A stretch of DNA of 64,000 bases from Paenibacillus swuensis (GTDB lineage: Bacteria; Bacillota; Bacilli; Paenibacillales; DY6), in contig NZ_CP011388.1 in the NCBI RefSeq assembly GCF_001644605.1, positions 2,341,001 through 2,405,000 of the forward strand, given 5' to 3'. The position numbers and the translations under genes are program-made. Below are positions 34,070 through 44,700 of the stretch, piece by piece. How positions within the stretch are numbered: position 1 is the stretch's first letter; each line of letters starts with the position of its first letter. Below the pieces are notes generated by a model. The model was not told the DNA's origin. It searched no databases and saw only the letters and a program-made list of their open reading frames with translations.

Positions 34070-34987
34070 TTACACCTGATTCGGCCCAGGGTCCAACTCC
34101 AGCGGAGTCAGGTAGTTCAGTGCGCCGCTCTGCTGCTTGCGGAATTTGCCCGGCGTGGTGCCCGTCCATTTGGTAAATTGCCGAATAAAGCTCTGTACAT
34201 TTTCAAATCCGATGCGGTGAGCGATGAGCTCCATGGAATCCCTTTGGTTGACCAGCATGTGCATGGCTTCCTGTTGCCGAATCAGCGACAAATATTCGCG
34301 GGGAGACATCCCGTAGGTTTGTTGAAAAACTCTGTAGCAATGACGCCGGGTTACGCCAAGGTCTTCTGCGATCTGTTCCAGCCAGCCTGTCAGCAAGGAA
34401 GGCGCGTTCGGCTCTTCGGATGCGGAAATCAGGTGTTCAATAGCCTTTGCGATTCGGTCAGCCAGTGCCGGTTCCGCGGGTACGGAGGCAACGCCCGCCT
34501 CGGGGAGGAAATATTCTTCCATGCCGACAAGGATTTCGCAGCAGCTTTTGAGAATTCGGGGGGTTGAAGCGCCCGCTTGCAAGTGGGACATCATCGACAA
34601 GACCGAAGAGTGAAGCTTCTCGTGCATCAGATGGCCGATGGGAAACAAACATTCCCCTGTCTCTCTTAAAGCTCGAATCACGGAATGGTCCGCGTTCTGG
34701 ATGTGCATCACGAAGCATGTCATGCTCTCCCCGTGCTCAACACGGAATTCATGAGCTTTCATCGGAGGTATGATGACCAGGTCTCCGGCATGCTGAACTA
34801 GTCTTGTATTTCCTACAATGGCAGTTTGGCGGCCTTCCAGCACCAGATTAACCTCGATCATTCTGTGGTGAAGATGACGGTCGCATACCCGTCCGCGGGT
34901 GGTGCGGGATACGTGCATTCCGTACAAATACAGGTCAGATGTGACATTAGGGAACGTTTGCATGTCCGTATATTCGGCGAAGCGCAT
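34070..34987 (-). CDS. AraC family transcriptional regulator
   Basis: A 305-residue regulator with a cupin-type N-terminal sensor (HLHHRMIEVNLVLEG...GDLVIIPPMKAHEFR) and the AraC helix-turn-helix pair at the C-terminus (IAEDLGVTRRHCYRVFQQTYGMSPREYLS; IAHRIGFENVQSFIRQFTKWTGTTPGKFR). ATG 34987 is preferred because AGGAGAG lies 7 nt upstream. It is divergent from the GH4 glycosidase and probably regulates it. Confidence 0.88.
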   Translation of the reverse strand: MRFAEYTDMQTFPNVTSDLYLYGMHVSRTTRGRVCDRHLHHRMIEVNLVLEGRQTAIVGNTRLVQHAGDLVIIPPMKAHEFRVEHGESMTCFVMHIQNADHSVIRALRETGECLFPIGHLMHEKLHSSVLSMMSHLQAGASTPRILKSCCEILVGMEEYFLPEAGVASVPAEPALADRIAKAIEHLISASEEPNAPSLLTGWLEQIAEDLGVTRRHCYRVFQQTYGMSPREYLSLIRQQEAMHMLVNQRDSMELIAHRIGFENVQSFIRQFTKWTGTTPGKFRKQQSGALNYLTPLELDPGPNQV

Positions 34988-35095
34988 GGCGAATCTCTCC
35001 TGAACACTCATTAAATTTATGTTTCCATTATCTAATTAACCATAACGCTATAGCAAGATTACTTTTCATTTCAAAAAAAGAGGGAGATTAACACT

Positions 35096-36415
35096 ATGAA
35101 AATCGTATTAATCGGGGGAGGCAGCTTCGTATTTGCCCCTACCGTGTTGGAGGATGTCATTGTAAAGCACAGGCTGAGCGGCGGTGAGCTCGTGCTGGTG
35201 GACCCGAAACGAGAAGCCGTGGAAGCGATGGCGGGCGTGGGCATGCGAATCGCGGAGGAGCTTGGCGTGGATGTTCGGATTCGGGCCTGCACGGATCGCA
35301 GGGATGCTTTGCCGGGTGCGGATGTTGTCATCGTGTCCGCTTCCGTTCAAGGCATGCGGCGCTGGCAGATGGACTATGACATTCTATCGGAACTGGGGAT
35401 GCCCGATCAGGCAAGGGAGTGCGGCGGTGTAGGCGGCTTATTGAACACCTTCCGGTCTGTAACGCTGCTGATGTCCGTTTGCCGGGATATGGAAGAGCTT
35501 TGCCCCGACGCATGGCTGATGGACGTGACGAACCCAATGCCCCGTGTGGTCACCGCGGTTACACGTTATACTTCCATCCGTTGCGCGGGATTCTGTAATA
35601 TTGCCTACCGTGGACCGGAGGGTTACGCATTGCTTCCCCGCTTGATCGGGAAGGAACCGCATGAGGTTGAGGTTGTGACGGGCGGGCTGAATCACTTTGC
35701 ATGGGTGCTTGCCATGAGGGACCGCCACTCTGGTGAAGACTTGTTACCGCAACTGAAGGAATATATCCGCAGCGGCGATTGGACAGGGCAAGACGAAGAG
35801 ATGCAGCGTGAGCTTCGCGTCATGCGCCGCTGGTTGCTCGCCTACGGCGGCGTTGCGGCGGGGGCGGTGGATCATCATGCGGAGTACCTGCCGTTGCAGG
35901 AAGATATCCGGTACACCGAGCATTCGCCCTACCACGGCACGGAGGCGGAGCGGCGCCAGTGGCTTCAGGAGCTTAAAGAAATCGGAGCGGGAAGGATGGC
36001 CTGGGAATCGGTCTTTTCCAACGGAAGCTGGGAACATCCGGTTGATCTGGCAATTGCGCTGCAGCGCGGGGAAGAGAGCAAGCTGGATATTCTGAATGTC
36101 CGTAACGACGGCACATTCCCGGAGCTTCCTCCGGAGCGCATTGTGGAGGCGCCGGTGCGGGTTTCCGGCGGTACGTTGACAGCGCAGCCGTTGCCGCCCT
36201 TGGGCAAGCCTCTGGCCGAGCTGTGCCGGCAGGTGTCCGACGTCCATGCGTTGGCGGCGGAAGCGGCCGTGCGCGGCGACCGGGAGATCGCAAAGCGCGC
36301 CATCGAGATCGACCCGGCCGTAACCGACAAGGTCACAGCGTTCATTGCCTTGGAGCGAATGCTGGAGGTCCATGCGGATCTGTTGCCGCAGTTTAGCAAA
36401 GGACAGTCGCTTTAG
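35096..36415 (+). CDS. Glycoside hydrolase family 4 (NAD- and metal-dependent)
   Basis: A 439-residue enzyme. The N-terminal Rossmann fold (KIVLIGGGSFVFAP), the DVTNPMP loop, the metal-binding Cys in CAGFCNIAY and His in GGLNHFAW are the GH4 landmarks. GH4 enzymes use NAD+ and Mn2+ in a redox-assisted elimination on alpha- or beta-glycosides, often galactosides, glucuronides or 6-phosphosugars. The specificity is not evident here; an alpha-galactosidase/alpha-glucuronidase-like member is likely. It is divergent from an AraC regulator with 108 nt between the two starts. AAAGAGGGAG precedes the ATG. Confidence 0.88.
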   Translation: MKIVLIGGGSFVFAPTVLEDVIVKHRLSGGELVLVDPKREAVEAMAGVGMRIAEELGVDVRIRACTDRRDALPGADVVIVSASVQGMRRWQMDYDILSELGMPDQARECGGVGGLLNTFRSVTLLMSVCRDMEELCPDAWLMDVTNPMPRVVTAVTRYTSIRCAGFCNIAYRGPEGYALLPRLIGKEPHEVEVVTGGLNHFAWVLAMRDRHSGEDLLPQLKEYIRSGDWTGQDEEMQRELRVMRRWLLAYGGVAAGAVDHHAEYLPLQEDIRYTEHSPYHGTEAERRQWLQELKEIGAGRMAWESVFSNGSWEHPVDLAIALQRGEESKLDILNVRNDGTFPELPPERIVEAPVRVSGGTLTAQPLPPLGKPLAELCRQVSDVHALAAEAAVRGDREIAKRAIEIDPAVTDKVTAFIALERMLEVHADLLPQFSKGQSL

Positions 36416-36515
36416 TTCCTTTTTGCCATAAAAAATCCCGTTCATCCACCTCTACCTATGTTATGATATACATACTTATTTAAACATCGGACAATTAGAC
36501 TGGAGAACCTTTGGC

Positions 36516-37733
36516 ATGTGGAGAAATCGGAATGTTTGGATTATTTTGGCGGGGGAATTTCTGGCGGGGCTTGGGCTTTGGGTGTCGATTATCGGGAATT
36601 TGGAGTTCATGCAGGCGCATATCCCCTCGGATTTCATGAAATCGCTAGTCCTGTTTACCGGATTGCTGGCCGGTGTGGCGTTCGGACCGTTAGCAGGCAA
36701 GGTCATTGACGCGAACAAGAAGAAGCCGGTGCTGATGTATTCCGGGCTGGGGCGACTTATCAGTGTGTGTTTCATGTTTCTGGCGCTGTATTACGACTCG
36801 GTGTGGTGGATGGTGGTGTTCGCGATCACGTTGCAGATTTCCGCCGCCTTCTACTTTCCGGCCCTGCAGTCGCTGATCCCGCTTGCGGTTTCGGAGAAAG
36901 ATTTGCTTAGCATGAACGGGATTCATATGAACGCGAATACGATTTCCCGGATTGTGGGGACAGCGCTTGGGGGCATCTTGCTTGGGGTCATGAGCTTGTA
37001 CAGTTTGTATATGACTTCGTTCATTACCTATCTGCTGCTGCTAGCCAGTACATGGTTTCTGAATGTGAAGGAGGAGCCGCGGAAGGAAGCGCCAGGTGAA
37101 ACTAAGCCGAAGAATGAGGGCTTTAAAGCAATCTTGCCTTTGCTCAAGGAACGTCCGAACCTGGTTAACATTCTGTGGTTGTCGGCGGTACCGCTGTTGT
37201 TTATCGGCGGCTTCAATCTGATGATCATCAACATCAGCGAAATGTTGAACGACTCGCAGATCAAGAGTTGGATTTATACGGTGGAGGGGATCTGTATTAT
37301 TGCGGGCGGCGTGTTGGTGAAAAAGCTGTCGTCCGGACGCAATCTGTCCTCGATGCTCTATTTATCCGCGGTCGTCATTGCTGTCGGGCAACTTGTGCTG
37401 ACCTTCAGCCACGTGTATTGGGTGCCTATCGTAGGCTTCGCCTTATTCGGGATCGGTGCTGGATGCTTTATTCCGCTCGTGTCCACGGCGTTCCAAACTC
37501 AAATTCCAAAGGAGTACCACGGCCGATTCTTCTCGTTCCGCACGATGCTGGACCGTGTTATGTTTCAGGTGGTGTTGCTGGGTACGGGATTGTTCCTCGA
37601 CACGATGGGGCTTACGCGGATGGTGCTGTTGTTTGGGTCGTTATCGCTTGTGCTGATTGCGGTGCTGTTTATGAGGGAGCGGGCCGGGATCAAGCAGGGG
37701 ACGATCGTCGCGGAGCGGTTGGGGGAATCTTAG
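36516..37733 (+). CDS. Major facilitator superfamily transporter
   Basis: A 405-residue protein with about 11-12 transmembrane helices in two halves joined by a charged cytoplasmic loop (residues ~185-205, EEPRKEAPGETKPKNEG). The motif GKVIDANKKKPV after helix 2 is the MFS loop-2 signature. It resembles drug or siderophore exporters of the MFS_3 type; the substrate is unknown. CTGGAGAA precedes the ATG. Its stop overlaps the converging doc-like gene by 4 nt. Confidence 0.87.
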   Translation: MWRNRNVWIILAGEFLAGLGLWVSIIGNLEFMQAHIPSDFMKSLVLFTGLLAGVAFGPLAGKVIDANKKKPVLMYSGLGRLISVCFMFLALYYDSVWWMVVFAITLQISAAFYFPALQSLIPLAVSEKDLLSMNGIHMNANTISRIVGTALGGILLGVMSLYSLYMTSFITYLLLLASTWFLNVKEEPRKEAPGETKPKNEGFKAILPLLKERPNLVNILWLSAVPLLFIGGFNLMIINISEMLNDSQIKSWIYTVEGICIIAGGVLVKKLSSGRNLSSMLYLSAVVIAVGQLVLTFSHVYWVPIVGFALFGIGAGCFIPLVSTAFQTQIPKEYHGRFFSFRTMLDRVMFQVVLLGTGLFLDTMGLTRMVLLFGSLSLVLIAVLFMRERAGIKQGTIVAERLGES

Positions 37734-38119
37734 GATAAGCGAGCATGCTCTTCGATCCATCTAGCTAGTTGGGTTCTATTCCATCGATTGGTAGCCACCA
37801 AGATCGTGACCTCAAACAGATCATCTGCATCGGCATCAATAGAGTATCCATTGATAGACATAAAAGTAAGCATCACAAAGAGTGCTGTACGTTTATTGGC
37901 GTCATTAAATGCATGTGCGGTAGCAAGACCCTCCATGTAAATAGCAGCTTTAAGAAATAAACCGGGATATTGTTCTTCATTAAAGAGAGTAGTGTAAGGC
38001 TTCTCTGCAATAAGATCAAGATATCCCGGTTCTTTTATGCCGTCCAGACCACCATCTTGAGACAGCGCGTAATCATGCAATTGTACAATTTGTTTTCTAG
38101 TTAGATATATTATTTTCAT
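37730..38119 (-). CDS. Doc-type toxin (Fic/Doc family)
   Basis: A 129-residue toxin with the complete Fic-core HAFNDANKRTA (consensus HxFx[DN][AG]NKR). Length and the N-terminal YLTRKQIVQLHDYAL segment match Doc, which phosphorylates elongation factor Tu and stops translation. The ATG overlaps the antitoxin stop as TAATG, so both are translated together. It lies at the convergent junction with an MFS gene. Confidence 0.9.
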   Translation of the reverse strand: MKIIYLTRKQIVQLHDYALSQDGGLDGIKEPGYLDLIAEKPYTTLFNEEQYPGLFLKAAIYMEGLATAHAFNDANKRTALFVMLTFMSINGYSIDADADDLFEVTILVATNRWNRTQLARWIEEHARLS

Positions 38120-38289
38120 TAGTTTTTGGATAGCTTTCTAAAAACTTCCCGATGCCTATCAAAAACCTCTATAGCTGCTTTATCTACTTGTTCATTAGTA
38201 GCTTTTGTAATTTCATACTCAGCTGGAGATTCTCTAATTTCAGACTCTGTTTCTTTCTTTGGTATGATATTCTGATTCTTCTGTTCCAT
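38119..38289 (-). CDS. Putative Doc antitoxin, 56 aa
   Basis: A 56-residue acidic/basic helical protein (MEQKNQNIIPKKETESEI... ending FDRHREVFRKLSKN). GGAGGTG lies 6 nt before the ATG, and its stop overlaps the toxin ATG. Position and size identify it as the antitoxin. Unlike Phd, it has no recognisable N-terminal DNA-binding domain; only a toxin-neutralising helix seems present. Its codon use is AT-rich. Confidence 0.8.
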   Translation of the reverse strand: MEQKNQNIIPKKETESEIRESPAEYEITKATNEQVDKAAIEVFDRHREVFRKLSKN

Positions 38290-38340
38290 GGCACGCACCT
38301 CCCGTTATTAAGATATAATCATACCATAAAAATTAACAAA

Positions 38341-38371
38341 AACTCTCCGGCTGTTGTTTAGCCGGAGAGTT
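38341..38371 (-). terminator. Rho-independent terminator
   Basis: AACTCTCCGGCT-GTTGTTT-AGCCGGAGAGTT lies just downstream of the 60-residue minus-strand gene and insulates the toxin-antitoxin pair. Confidence 0.85.
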
Positions 38372-38385
38372 TCTATATTCCTTGT

Positions 38386-38568
38386 TTAATCGTTGTTCCC
38401 GCGCACTTTCTTGCCGGAGTTTTCGCCATGAAGGGTTTCATCCACTTCCTCCACCGCTTTCTCCACGAAAGAATCAAGCCCGTCTGTCGGAGACGCTTTA
38501 GGCAATTTCTTATCCGTAGCCACACCGGAACGATCTGTCTTGTCGATCTTCGATTGATGCTCGTTCAT
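38386..38568 (-). CDS. Small hydrophilic protein, 60 aa
   Basis: A Lys/Asp/Glu-rich protein (MNEHQSKIDKTDRSGVATDKK ... EKAVEEVDETLHGENSG) without hydrophobic segments, probably disordered with a helical middle. AGGAGG lies 7 nt before the ATG and a terminator follows, which supports a real gene. The family is not recognised. Confidence 0.7.
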   Translation of the reverse strand: MNEHQSKIDKTDRSGVATDKKLPKASPTDGLDSFVEKAVEEVDETLHGENSGKKVRGNND

Positions 38569-38647
38569 GCCAATCCCTCCTAGGTTGTTATACAACATTC
38601 ATAACCCGGGAGCGGTAAGAATAAACGCATGGATACAAGATTGCGGA

Positions 38648-39499
38648 TTATTTATAGCTATAGTAGTCCTGCGAATGATAGGATCTGAAGCCGCAATCCT
38701 CATACAACTTCAGGGCGTTCCGGTTGGTGGCTTCCACTTCCAGATAAACGTCGCTACCGTTGGCGCGTTCCTGCTGTACGATCTGTTTTAAGGCACTGCG
38801 CCCGATGCCTCGCCCTTGGACATCCGGCAACACGGCAAAGCCGTAAATCCAGGCTTCACCGTCCTCTGAGATGACTCGCATTTTGCCTACAGCCTTCTGA
38901 TTCTGTTCAATGATATACATTCTGCCTTGTCCTTCACATTTCAAGCGTTCCGTATATTCGCGCGCATCCGATTCCGGAAAATTAAAGCAACGCACATCCA
39001 ACTGCACCTCTAACTCCAAATCCTCAGGCTCCGAAGGCCGAAGCAGGACGCTCTGAGCAACGATGGGGTAAAGCTCTGCCCTAGGAGGAACCATATTCGT
39101 GAATTCATGCCATTTCATCTGGTGTTCTGAATGAGCGAAATGACAGTCAAGCTGATTTAAAAAACCTTTAGCCGAATTGGAATCCGAGGGAGCATTCAGC
39201 AGCACTTTGTTAAACTTTCGGATGCGCACCTCGTCCATGGCTTCTGCCATAAGTTTTGTGAAAATCCCGCGCCGCCTGGCATCGGGATGAACCATCCCGC
39301 AAATTTCCACCATACTGCCAAAGCCGTACAGAGCCGCAAACCCGATTAGAAGGTCACCCTCATAGAGAAGGAAATCATTCTTAACGCCTGCTTCCCTGTT
39401 TCGGAGCATGTCCCAGTTGAGCTTCAGCTGAACGCCGTCGGCAGATTCGCAAATGTCCTGCAGTTTCTTTACATCTGTTTGTTCTTGTAGGGTTAACAT
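38648..39499 (-). CDS. Double GNAT-domain N-acetyltransferase
   Basis: A 283-residue protein with two GNAT folds. The first (residues ~1-140) has the acetyl-CoA loop VHPDARRRGIFTKLM; the second (~150-283) has VLPDVQGRGIGRSALKQI and the NRNALKLYEDCGF tail. Both pyrophosphate-binding loops look intact. It acetylates an unknown small molecule or protein in the cytoplasm. ATG 39499 is preferred over the GTG one codon earlier, which lies too close to GGAGGT. Confidence 0.87.
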   Translation of the reverse strand: MLTLQEQTDVKKLQDICESADGVQLKLNWDMLRNREAGVKNDFLLYEGDLLIGFAALYGFGSMVEICGMVHPDARRRGIFTKLMAEAMDEVRIRKFNKVLLNAPSDSNSAKGFLNQLDCHFAHSEHQMKWHEFTNMVPPRAELYPIVAQSVLLRPSEPEDLELEVQLDVRCFNFPESDAREYTERLKCEGQGRMYIIEQNQKAVGKMRVISEDGEAWIYGFAVLPDVQGRGIGRSALKQIVQQERANGSDVYLEVEATNRNALKLYEDCGFRSYHSQDYYSYK

Positions 39500-39584
39500 C
39501 ACGACCTCCGATCATTAAATTCATAATTCAAATTATAGGGCATTCAGAGCGAAGGGGGAGTGTCAACTTAACTATAAGCAAAAA

Positions 39585-39629
39585 AGCCCAGTTAACCGAG
39601 ACGGATTACCACCTCTGGCTTACTGGGCT
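39585..39629 (-). terminator. Probable terminator of the GH43 gene
   Basis: AGCCCAGT and ACTGGGCT flank a 29-nt loop; a run of A upstream gives a T-run for minus-strand transcripts. The loop is long, so confidence is moderate. Confidence 0.5.
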
Positions 39630-39642
39630 GCCTGCTTATTTC

Positions 39643-41610
39643 TTAACGCTCTGTCCACTCTAAAGCCTCAATCCTTATGGCACAATCCGTTTCTATTTTG
39701 AGACCGGTCCATGTGCCTTTCACGGGTTGGCTCAAGATCAGTTCTCTGCCCAACCATACCTGAATATGTTGATCCAGATGAGTGATCATGACGGTTTGGC
39801 AGGTCCGCGTCTTAGATGACTGAGGAGGAAGGATGAGGGGCTGCAAGGCGTCCTCGTCCATGCCGGCTAATTGGATAACCACACCTTTTTTACCAGCAGA
39901 GCCTTTGTATAGGAGGTCCATTCGACAGAAGCTGTCGTCCATTCCTTCCGGCTTGGTTATAACCACTTTGGCACGCTCAACGTTCCCATTGCCGATAAGA
40001 GCTCCTTGATCTAGAATCCACTCACCCTTGTCCGCACGAATCCAGTTCATGCACCCATTCGCCGTCTCCGCGGAGAGTGACAGATGCCGGGTGACGGCAA
40101 TCCCGTCGAAGCGGGCTGATGTATAATGCGTGGACAAGCCCAGCTGTCCATGGTGCTGCCGGCTTACATGAGACAGCACGGGGATATCGTCCAGCTCTAC
40201 TTGGATATGAGAACCCGTGATGGTTACGAACATCCTATGATAGACGTCAAACCGGAATGTTGAGCTCAGATCCGTACTGGCCGCACTGTGCTTGATCCCG
40301 TGAATAACCTCGGTGGCGATCAGTTTACGTTTGCCCGTATTAAGCAAAATTTCCGTGTAATTGTCAGCATCCGTCCGATGGACAACCACGCCGTACAAAC
40401 CGCCCATATGATGGGGTACCCACTTCACATTCGCTTCAAACACAGCACTGGTATAGGTTTCGGGCGCAAGCGCCAGGCTTTTGCCAACTCTGGAAGCTTG
40501 CAGCGCCTCCCCGCCGGAAACTCCCCATTCGCCGGAAACTTCAACCCAATCTCCGCTCAGGCCATGCTGGTCTGCACGATCGAAGCGATCAAGGAACGAG
40601 GGCATGGCGGGAGCCGCTTGCTCGGTATAGGTCGGGCCTGGCACCCACATGCGGTCCTGTTCCCAGTACATCGGATCCATGCGCATTTGCCGCCGCTCGC
40701 CGTCTTCCCCGGATTCCTTATCCACATGCCGTCCGTGATACACAACCCATGGGTCCACATTATTGGGAGCGATCGCGACGCTGTTGTGGCCGACGCCTTC
40801 GACATGCTTATTTTTGCACAAAAGAGGCTCATAAGTGTCCTCATCCGGATATTTGACCCAATCCAAGTCCGTTATCGAACTCCCCGAACGATGCTCCGCA
40901 GAGGAGTAGCCAATATAGTATGTCTCCCGGGTGAACGCGTTGCCGCTGTACATCACATAATGTTTGTTCCGGCGCTTGAAGTGGAACGCGCCTTCGATGG
41001 TATGCCAATCGCGTCCGTCGCCAAACCGGTTTTCCTCGTAAATTTCCTCGTCCAGAGTTGGTTTAATAATTAGCCGGGGCTTGCCCTCCAGGGTAAGCGG
41101 ATCAAGTAAACGGTCCGCGAGAATGACGGTGCCCGGTCGGCTTGAATCGATGCCCAGTGTTTCATTCGTGGAATAAAACAGCACCAGTTCTCCATCCGCA
41201 TCCCGCACAACATGGGCATCAATCGAGAAGGTATCGAACAAGGTTACCTTATACTCGTAAGGACCTTCAGGACGTTCCGCCACCGCGACTTTCATAAACT
41301 CATAGTGCACATCCTCTTCATGAGCGTCACGGGATGAGTAGTATAAGTAGAACAAGCCGTTCTCATAGAATACGGCAGGCGCCCAATAGTCCGCTTCTCC
41401 TTCTTGCTGGAAGGCATAGCCGAGATGAGTCCAGTTTACGAGATCTATGGAATGAAGAACGACGACCCCGTTTAGCGAGGTGGCGTAGCTGTAGTATTCA
41501 CCGTTGTATTTAAGCACATAAGGGTCCGGATTGTAGAATGCCGATAACCCTGTGGTGTTCTCTGCTTTTGGGCTTAATGAAATTGGGAGAGGATTTGAGT
41601 AATAGCGCAT
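39643..41610 (-). CDS. GH43 family glycosidase (intracellular) with C-terminal sandwich domains
   Basis: A 655-residue enzyme without a signal peptide. The propeller (residues ~1-335) has the three GH43 acids: Asp in FYNPDPYVL, Asp in FSIDAHVV and Glu in HTIEGAFHF. The remaining ~320 residues form two beta-sandwich domains (starting SFLDRFDRADQHG and NWIRADKGEW). The activity is probably beta-xylosidase or arabinofuranosidase on imported oligosaccharides. The start is ATG 41610, 8 nt after GGAGG; the 34 upstream codons have no ribosome-binding site. It is separated from the upstream giant repeat-protein gene by a terminator. Confidence 0.88.
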   Translation of the reverse strand: MRYYSNPLPISLSPKAENTTGLSAFYNPDPYVLKYNGEYYSYATSLNGVVVLHSIDLVNWTHLGYAFQQEGEADYWAPAVFYENGLFYLYYSSRDAHEEDVHYEFMKVAVAERPEGPYEYKVTLFDTFSIDAHVVRDADGELVLFYSTNETLGIDSSRPGTVILADRLLDPLTLEGKPRLIIKPTLDEEIYEENRFGDGRDWHTIEGAFHFKRRNKHYVMYSGNAFTRETYYIGYSSAEHRSGSSITDLDWVKYPDEDTYEPLLCKNKHVEGVGHNSVAIAPNNVDPWVVYHGRHVDKESGEDGERRQMRMDPMYWEQDRMWVPGPTYTEQAAPAMPSFLDRFDRADQHGLSGDWVEVSGEWGVSGGEALQASRVGKSLALAPETYTSAVFEANVKWVPHHMGGLYGVVVHRTDADNYTEILLNTGKRKLIATEVIHGIKHSAASTDLSSTFRFDVYHRMFVTITGSHIQVELDDIPVLSHVSRQHHGQLGLSTHYTSARFDGIAVTRHLSLSAETANGCMNWIRADKGEWILDQGALIGNGNVERAKVVITKPEGMDDSFCRMDLLYKGSAGKKGVVIQLAGMDEDALQPLILPPQSSKTRTCQTVMITHLDQHIQVWLGRELILSQPVKGTWTGLKIETDCAIRIEALEWTER

Positions 41611-41729
41611 GGATGGTTCCTCCATTGTCATTTGTATGCGTCTATTATAGCGAGCGGGAAAGGTGAAAGTCAGGTCCCCGGTTTGGAAGAGGTGGACATT
41701 TTTTTGGGACATTCATCAGTCCAAAGAAG

Positions 41730-41754
41730 AAAAGGACCCGCTAAGGTCCCTTTT
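41730..41754 (-). terminator. Terminator of the giant repeat-protein gene
   Basis: AAAAGGACC-CGCTAA-GGTCCCTTTT, 14 nt beyond the stop codon; read on the minus strand it ends in CCTTTTCTTCTTT. Confidence 0.8.
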
Positions 41755-41767
41755 CATAGAACTGTAA

Positions 41768-44700
41768 TTACTCCTCGGCCTCCTCCGGCATAATCACATC
41801 CAGGATCGTCGTTTCGAAGCTGCGGATCAGCGGTTGGCGAAGTTGGGTGATTTTGTCCGGATAAGAGAATTGGACCAGATACGTTCCAGGGGCTAAACCG
41901 AAGATTGCATATTTTCCTTGAAAATTGGTGATGACTTGCCGAAGCAGCGCCTGATCAGATTGAAACACTTGAACCAAAGCGCGATACAACGGCCGGAATT
42001 GTTCATCCCGTACGGTTCCCGCGAGATTGCCGGGCGCTGTATTGAGCTCCAGTTGAAGGTCAGGCGGCCGGATCCCCGTACCGACAGATTGTACCGTAGC
42101 GGTTGAACCGAATTGGGGAGCGGAAATCTGGATTGTGTACTGCCCGGCGGATAAGCCGCTCGCCTCGAACCGGCCGACGCCATCGGTAGCGGTGACGATC
42201 ACAGGGATTCGATTGCCGTTGATGACCTGAACTATGGCTCCGACCACAGGAGTGCTGCTCGACTGTTCCAATACGGTACCTGCGAAGGAAGAGGGATTGG
42301 CGGCCAGAGAAAAGTTCGTTATCGCTGACTTGCCGGACAAGAGAGTGACTTGCTGTAAACCGTATTGCAGACTAGGGGTCGCTGCGACGATTGTGTATTG
42401 ATCTGAGGGAAGGCCCCCCGCGACATAATTCCCGCCCAGGTCCGTTTGACCTTGAGAGACGGTGACCCCGAAGGAATCAATTACTTTGACAGGTACGCCG
42501 GGCATGGGCAAAATACTCACGGTGCCGCCAGAGGTTGAAGGTCCTGTAACCACTCCTGTAATCGTGCTTGCTACCGGTGGCAACGGGAAATTGAATACTT
42601 GGCGCTCACCGCCGAAGATTCCCGTTGAAGTAACAACCGTCTGGTACCCCGGCGACAGGGCGGTGAGTGTGAAATTGCCGCTGTATACTCCGGTCAATTC
42701 ATAAGTTCCGTCTTGTTCGGACACGGCTCTCAAGATCGCATCACCGAACGTATTGGCATCTCTTAACTCCACGAAAGCGTTGGACAAGGGCAGACCGGTT
42801 CGGCTATCCGAGATGATGCCCGTAATCGTGGCAGGTAAAGCCGCAAGCAGAAAACTAAGCGATTGAGTTACGCCAGGGCTGATCTGAAATCCAATACGTT
42901 GACTGGTAAACCCTTGAGCCTGGGAAACCGCTGTATAGCTGTCCGATTGTAATCCTTCGGATAAGTAAGCTCCCTGCGAATCACTAAGAAGTGTTGTAAT
43001 CACGGCGCCCGCGCTGTTCAGAATCTGAATGGAAGCTCCCGGTATCGGATTGCCGTCCGGAGAAGAACTGACAAACCCCGTGATAAAGCCGGGATTCGGT
43101 ACTAACCTCAGTGAGGTCGTGGTCACTTCTCCTGCTTTCAAAATAATGCCTACACTCACTGCTCCGAAATTGTCTGCTATCGCGGTGCACTGAAAGCTTC
43201 CGGGAGGTAGTTGGTTAAGGAGAAATTCGCCATCCCGTCCGCTGACGACGGTTGCTATGGCAATGCCCGCTTCATTTTTCACAGAAACAAAACTTCCGTC
43301 AATCCCTGCCAAGCTAAGAGCGTTCAGAACCCGACCTGATAAGACAGCGGGGCTGCCTGTCAATGAGGCGGTAATGGTCACGATCTTGCCGGCCTCAATC
43401 ACAGCCGCGAAAGAATTTGCCTGGAAACGCTCGGCGGTTATCGTAAGGGCCACGTTCCCGGGTGTCAACTGATCGAGCAGGAAGGTGCCGTCACTGTTGG
43501 AAAGAAGATTTGTGATGAGATTGCCGGCAGGATCCTGAAGCTTAATACCCGCTCCGGGAATCGGAGTGCCTTGGGGATCGGTAACCAAACCGGATAATCC
43601 GCCGAATATGGAGGACAAGGCGACGTCTGCACGCGCGATTTCGTCACTGATGACGATCACTCCAATTTCCTGAGTGGCCAACATTGGAGCGGAAACAAAC
43701 AGGACATAGGAACCGGGAGATAAATCCGATAGGAGAAAATTGCCGAACGGACTGGTCGTTGTGTTTTTGATTTGGGTGCCGGCAATGTCCGTAGGACGAA
43801 GGGTAATGGACGCCCCGGAGATGACGGACCCGTCTGAAACCTTCGTAATTTGACCCGAGATGGAGCCTGAATTCGGCGATAATGTGAAATCGCGTCCACT
43901 GACCGCGTCTCCCGGATTTAAACGAATCCCCCCAAGCGTATTCATAAAACTCGGAGCCGTTACCGTGATGGAATAGTTGCCGGGTGGCAGGTTATTGATA
44001 CTGTACAAACCATTGGCGTCGGTGCCGCTGAGTCCGATTAAATTGTCGTTGTCGTCTTGTATTTTGACCAGGGCATTGACGATCGGCAATCCGTTGATTG
44101 ACGTAATTCTCCCGCTCAGTGTAGCCGGGTTTGGAGTAAGGGTGATCAAGATCTGACCTTCACCGCCCGGGGGAACGGTGACCGCGGCTGTGCCAATGGC
44201 GAAGTTCGGAGCGGAAGCGGACACAATGTAGTTGCCCGGTGTCAGGTTCTTGAACTGAAACTGTCCGTCCGGGGAAGCCACAACGGAAAGAAACAGGTTA
44301 CTGCTGTTATATAACTGGATGACCAAACCAAGAGCGCCGGGCAATACCGTACCCTGAATCGTGCCCGGTATAGGCGTTAATGTAAACGAGATGACCGTCG
44401 TCAGTCCGGATATGACAATGCCGCCGGCAACATTCGACTGTAAATCTTTGGCTGTCGCAATGATCGTATAATTACCCGGCGCCAATCCCGTAACCTGATA
44501 GTTGCCTTCCGGATCTGTCAATGTCGTGGCGATTAGATTCCCGTTCTCCCCTAATGCCTGCACAACTGCGCTGCCTATAGGCAAATCCGTTACACTTTCG
44601 CTGATCCTGCCCCTGACGATACCCGGATTAGGCAGCAAGGACAGATTGGTGACCGTTACACCGTCCTGCTCTACAATGGAACTGGCCATTCCTGTTTGGA

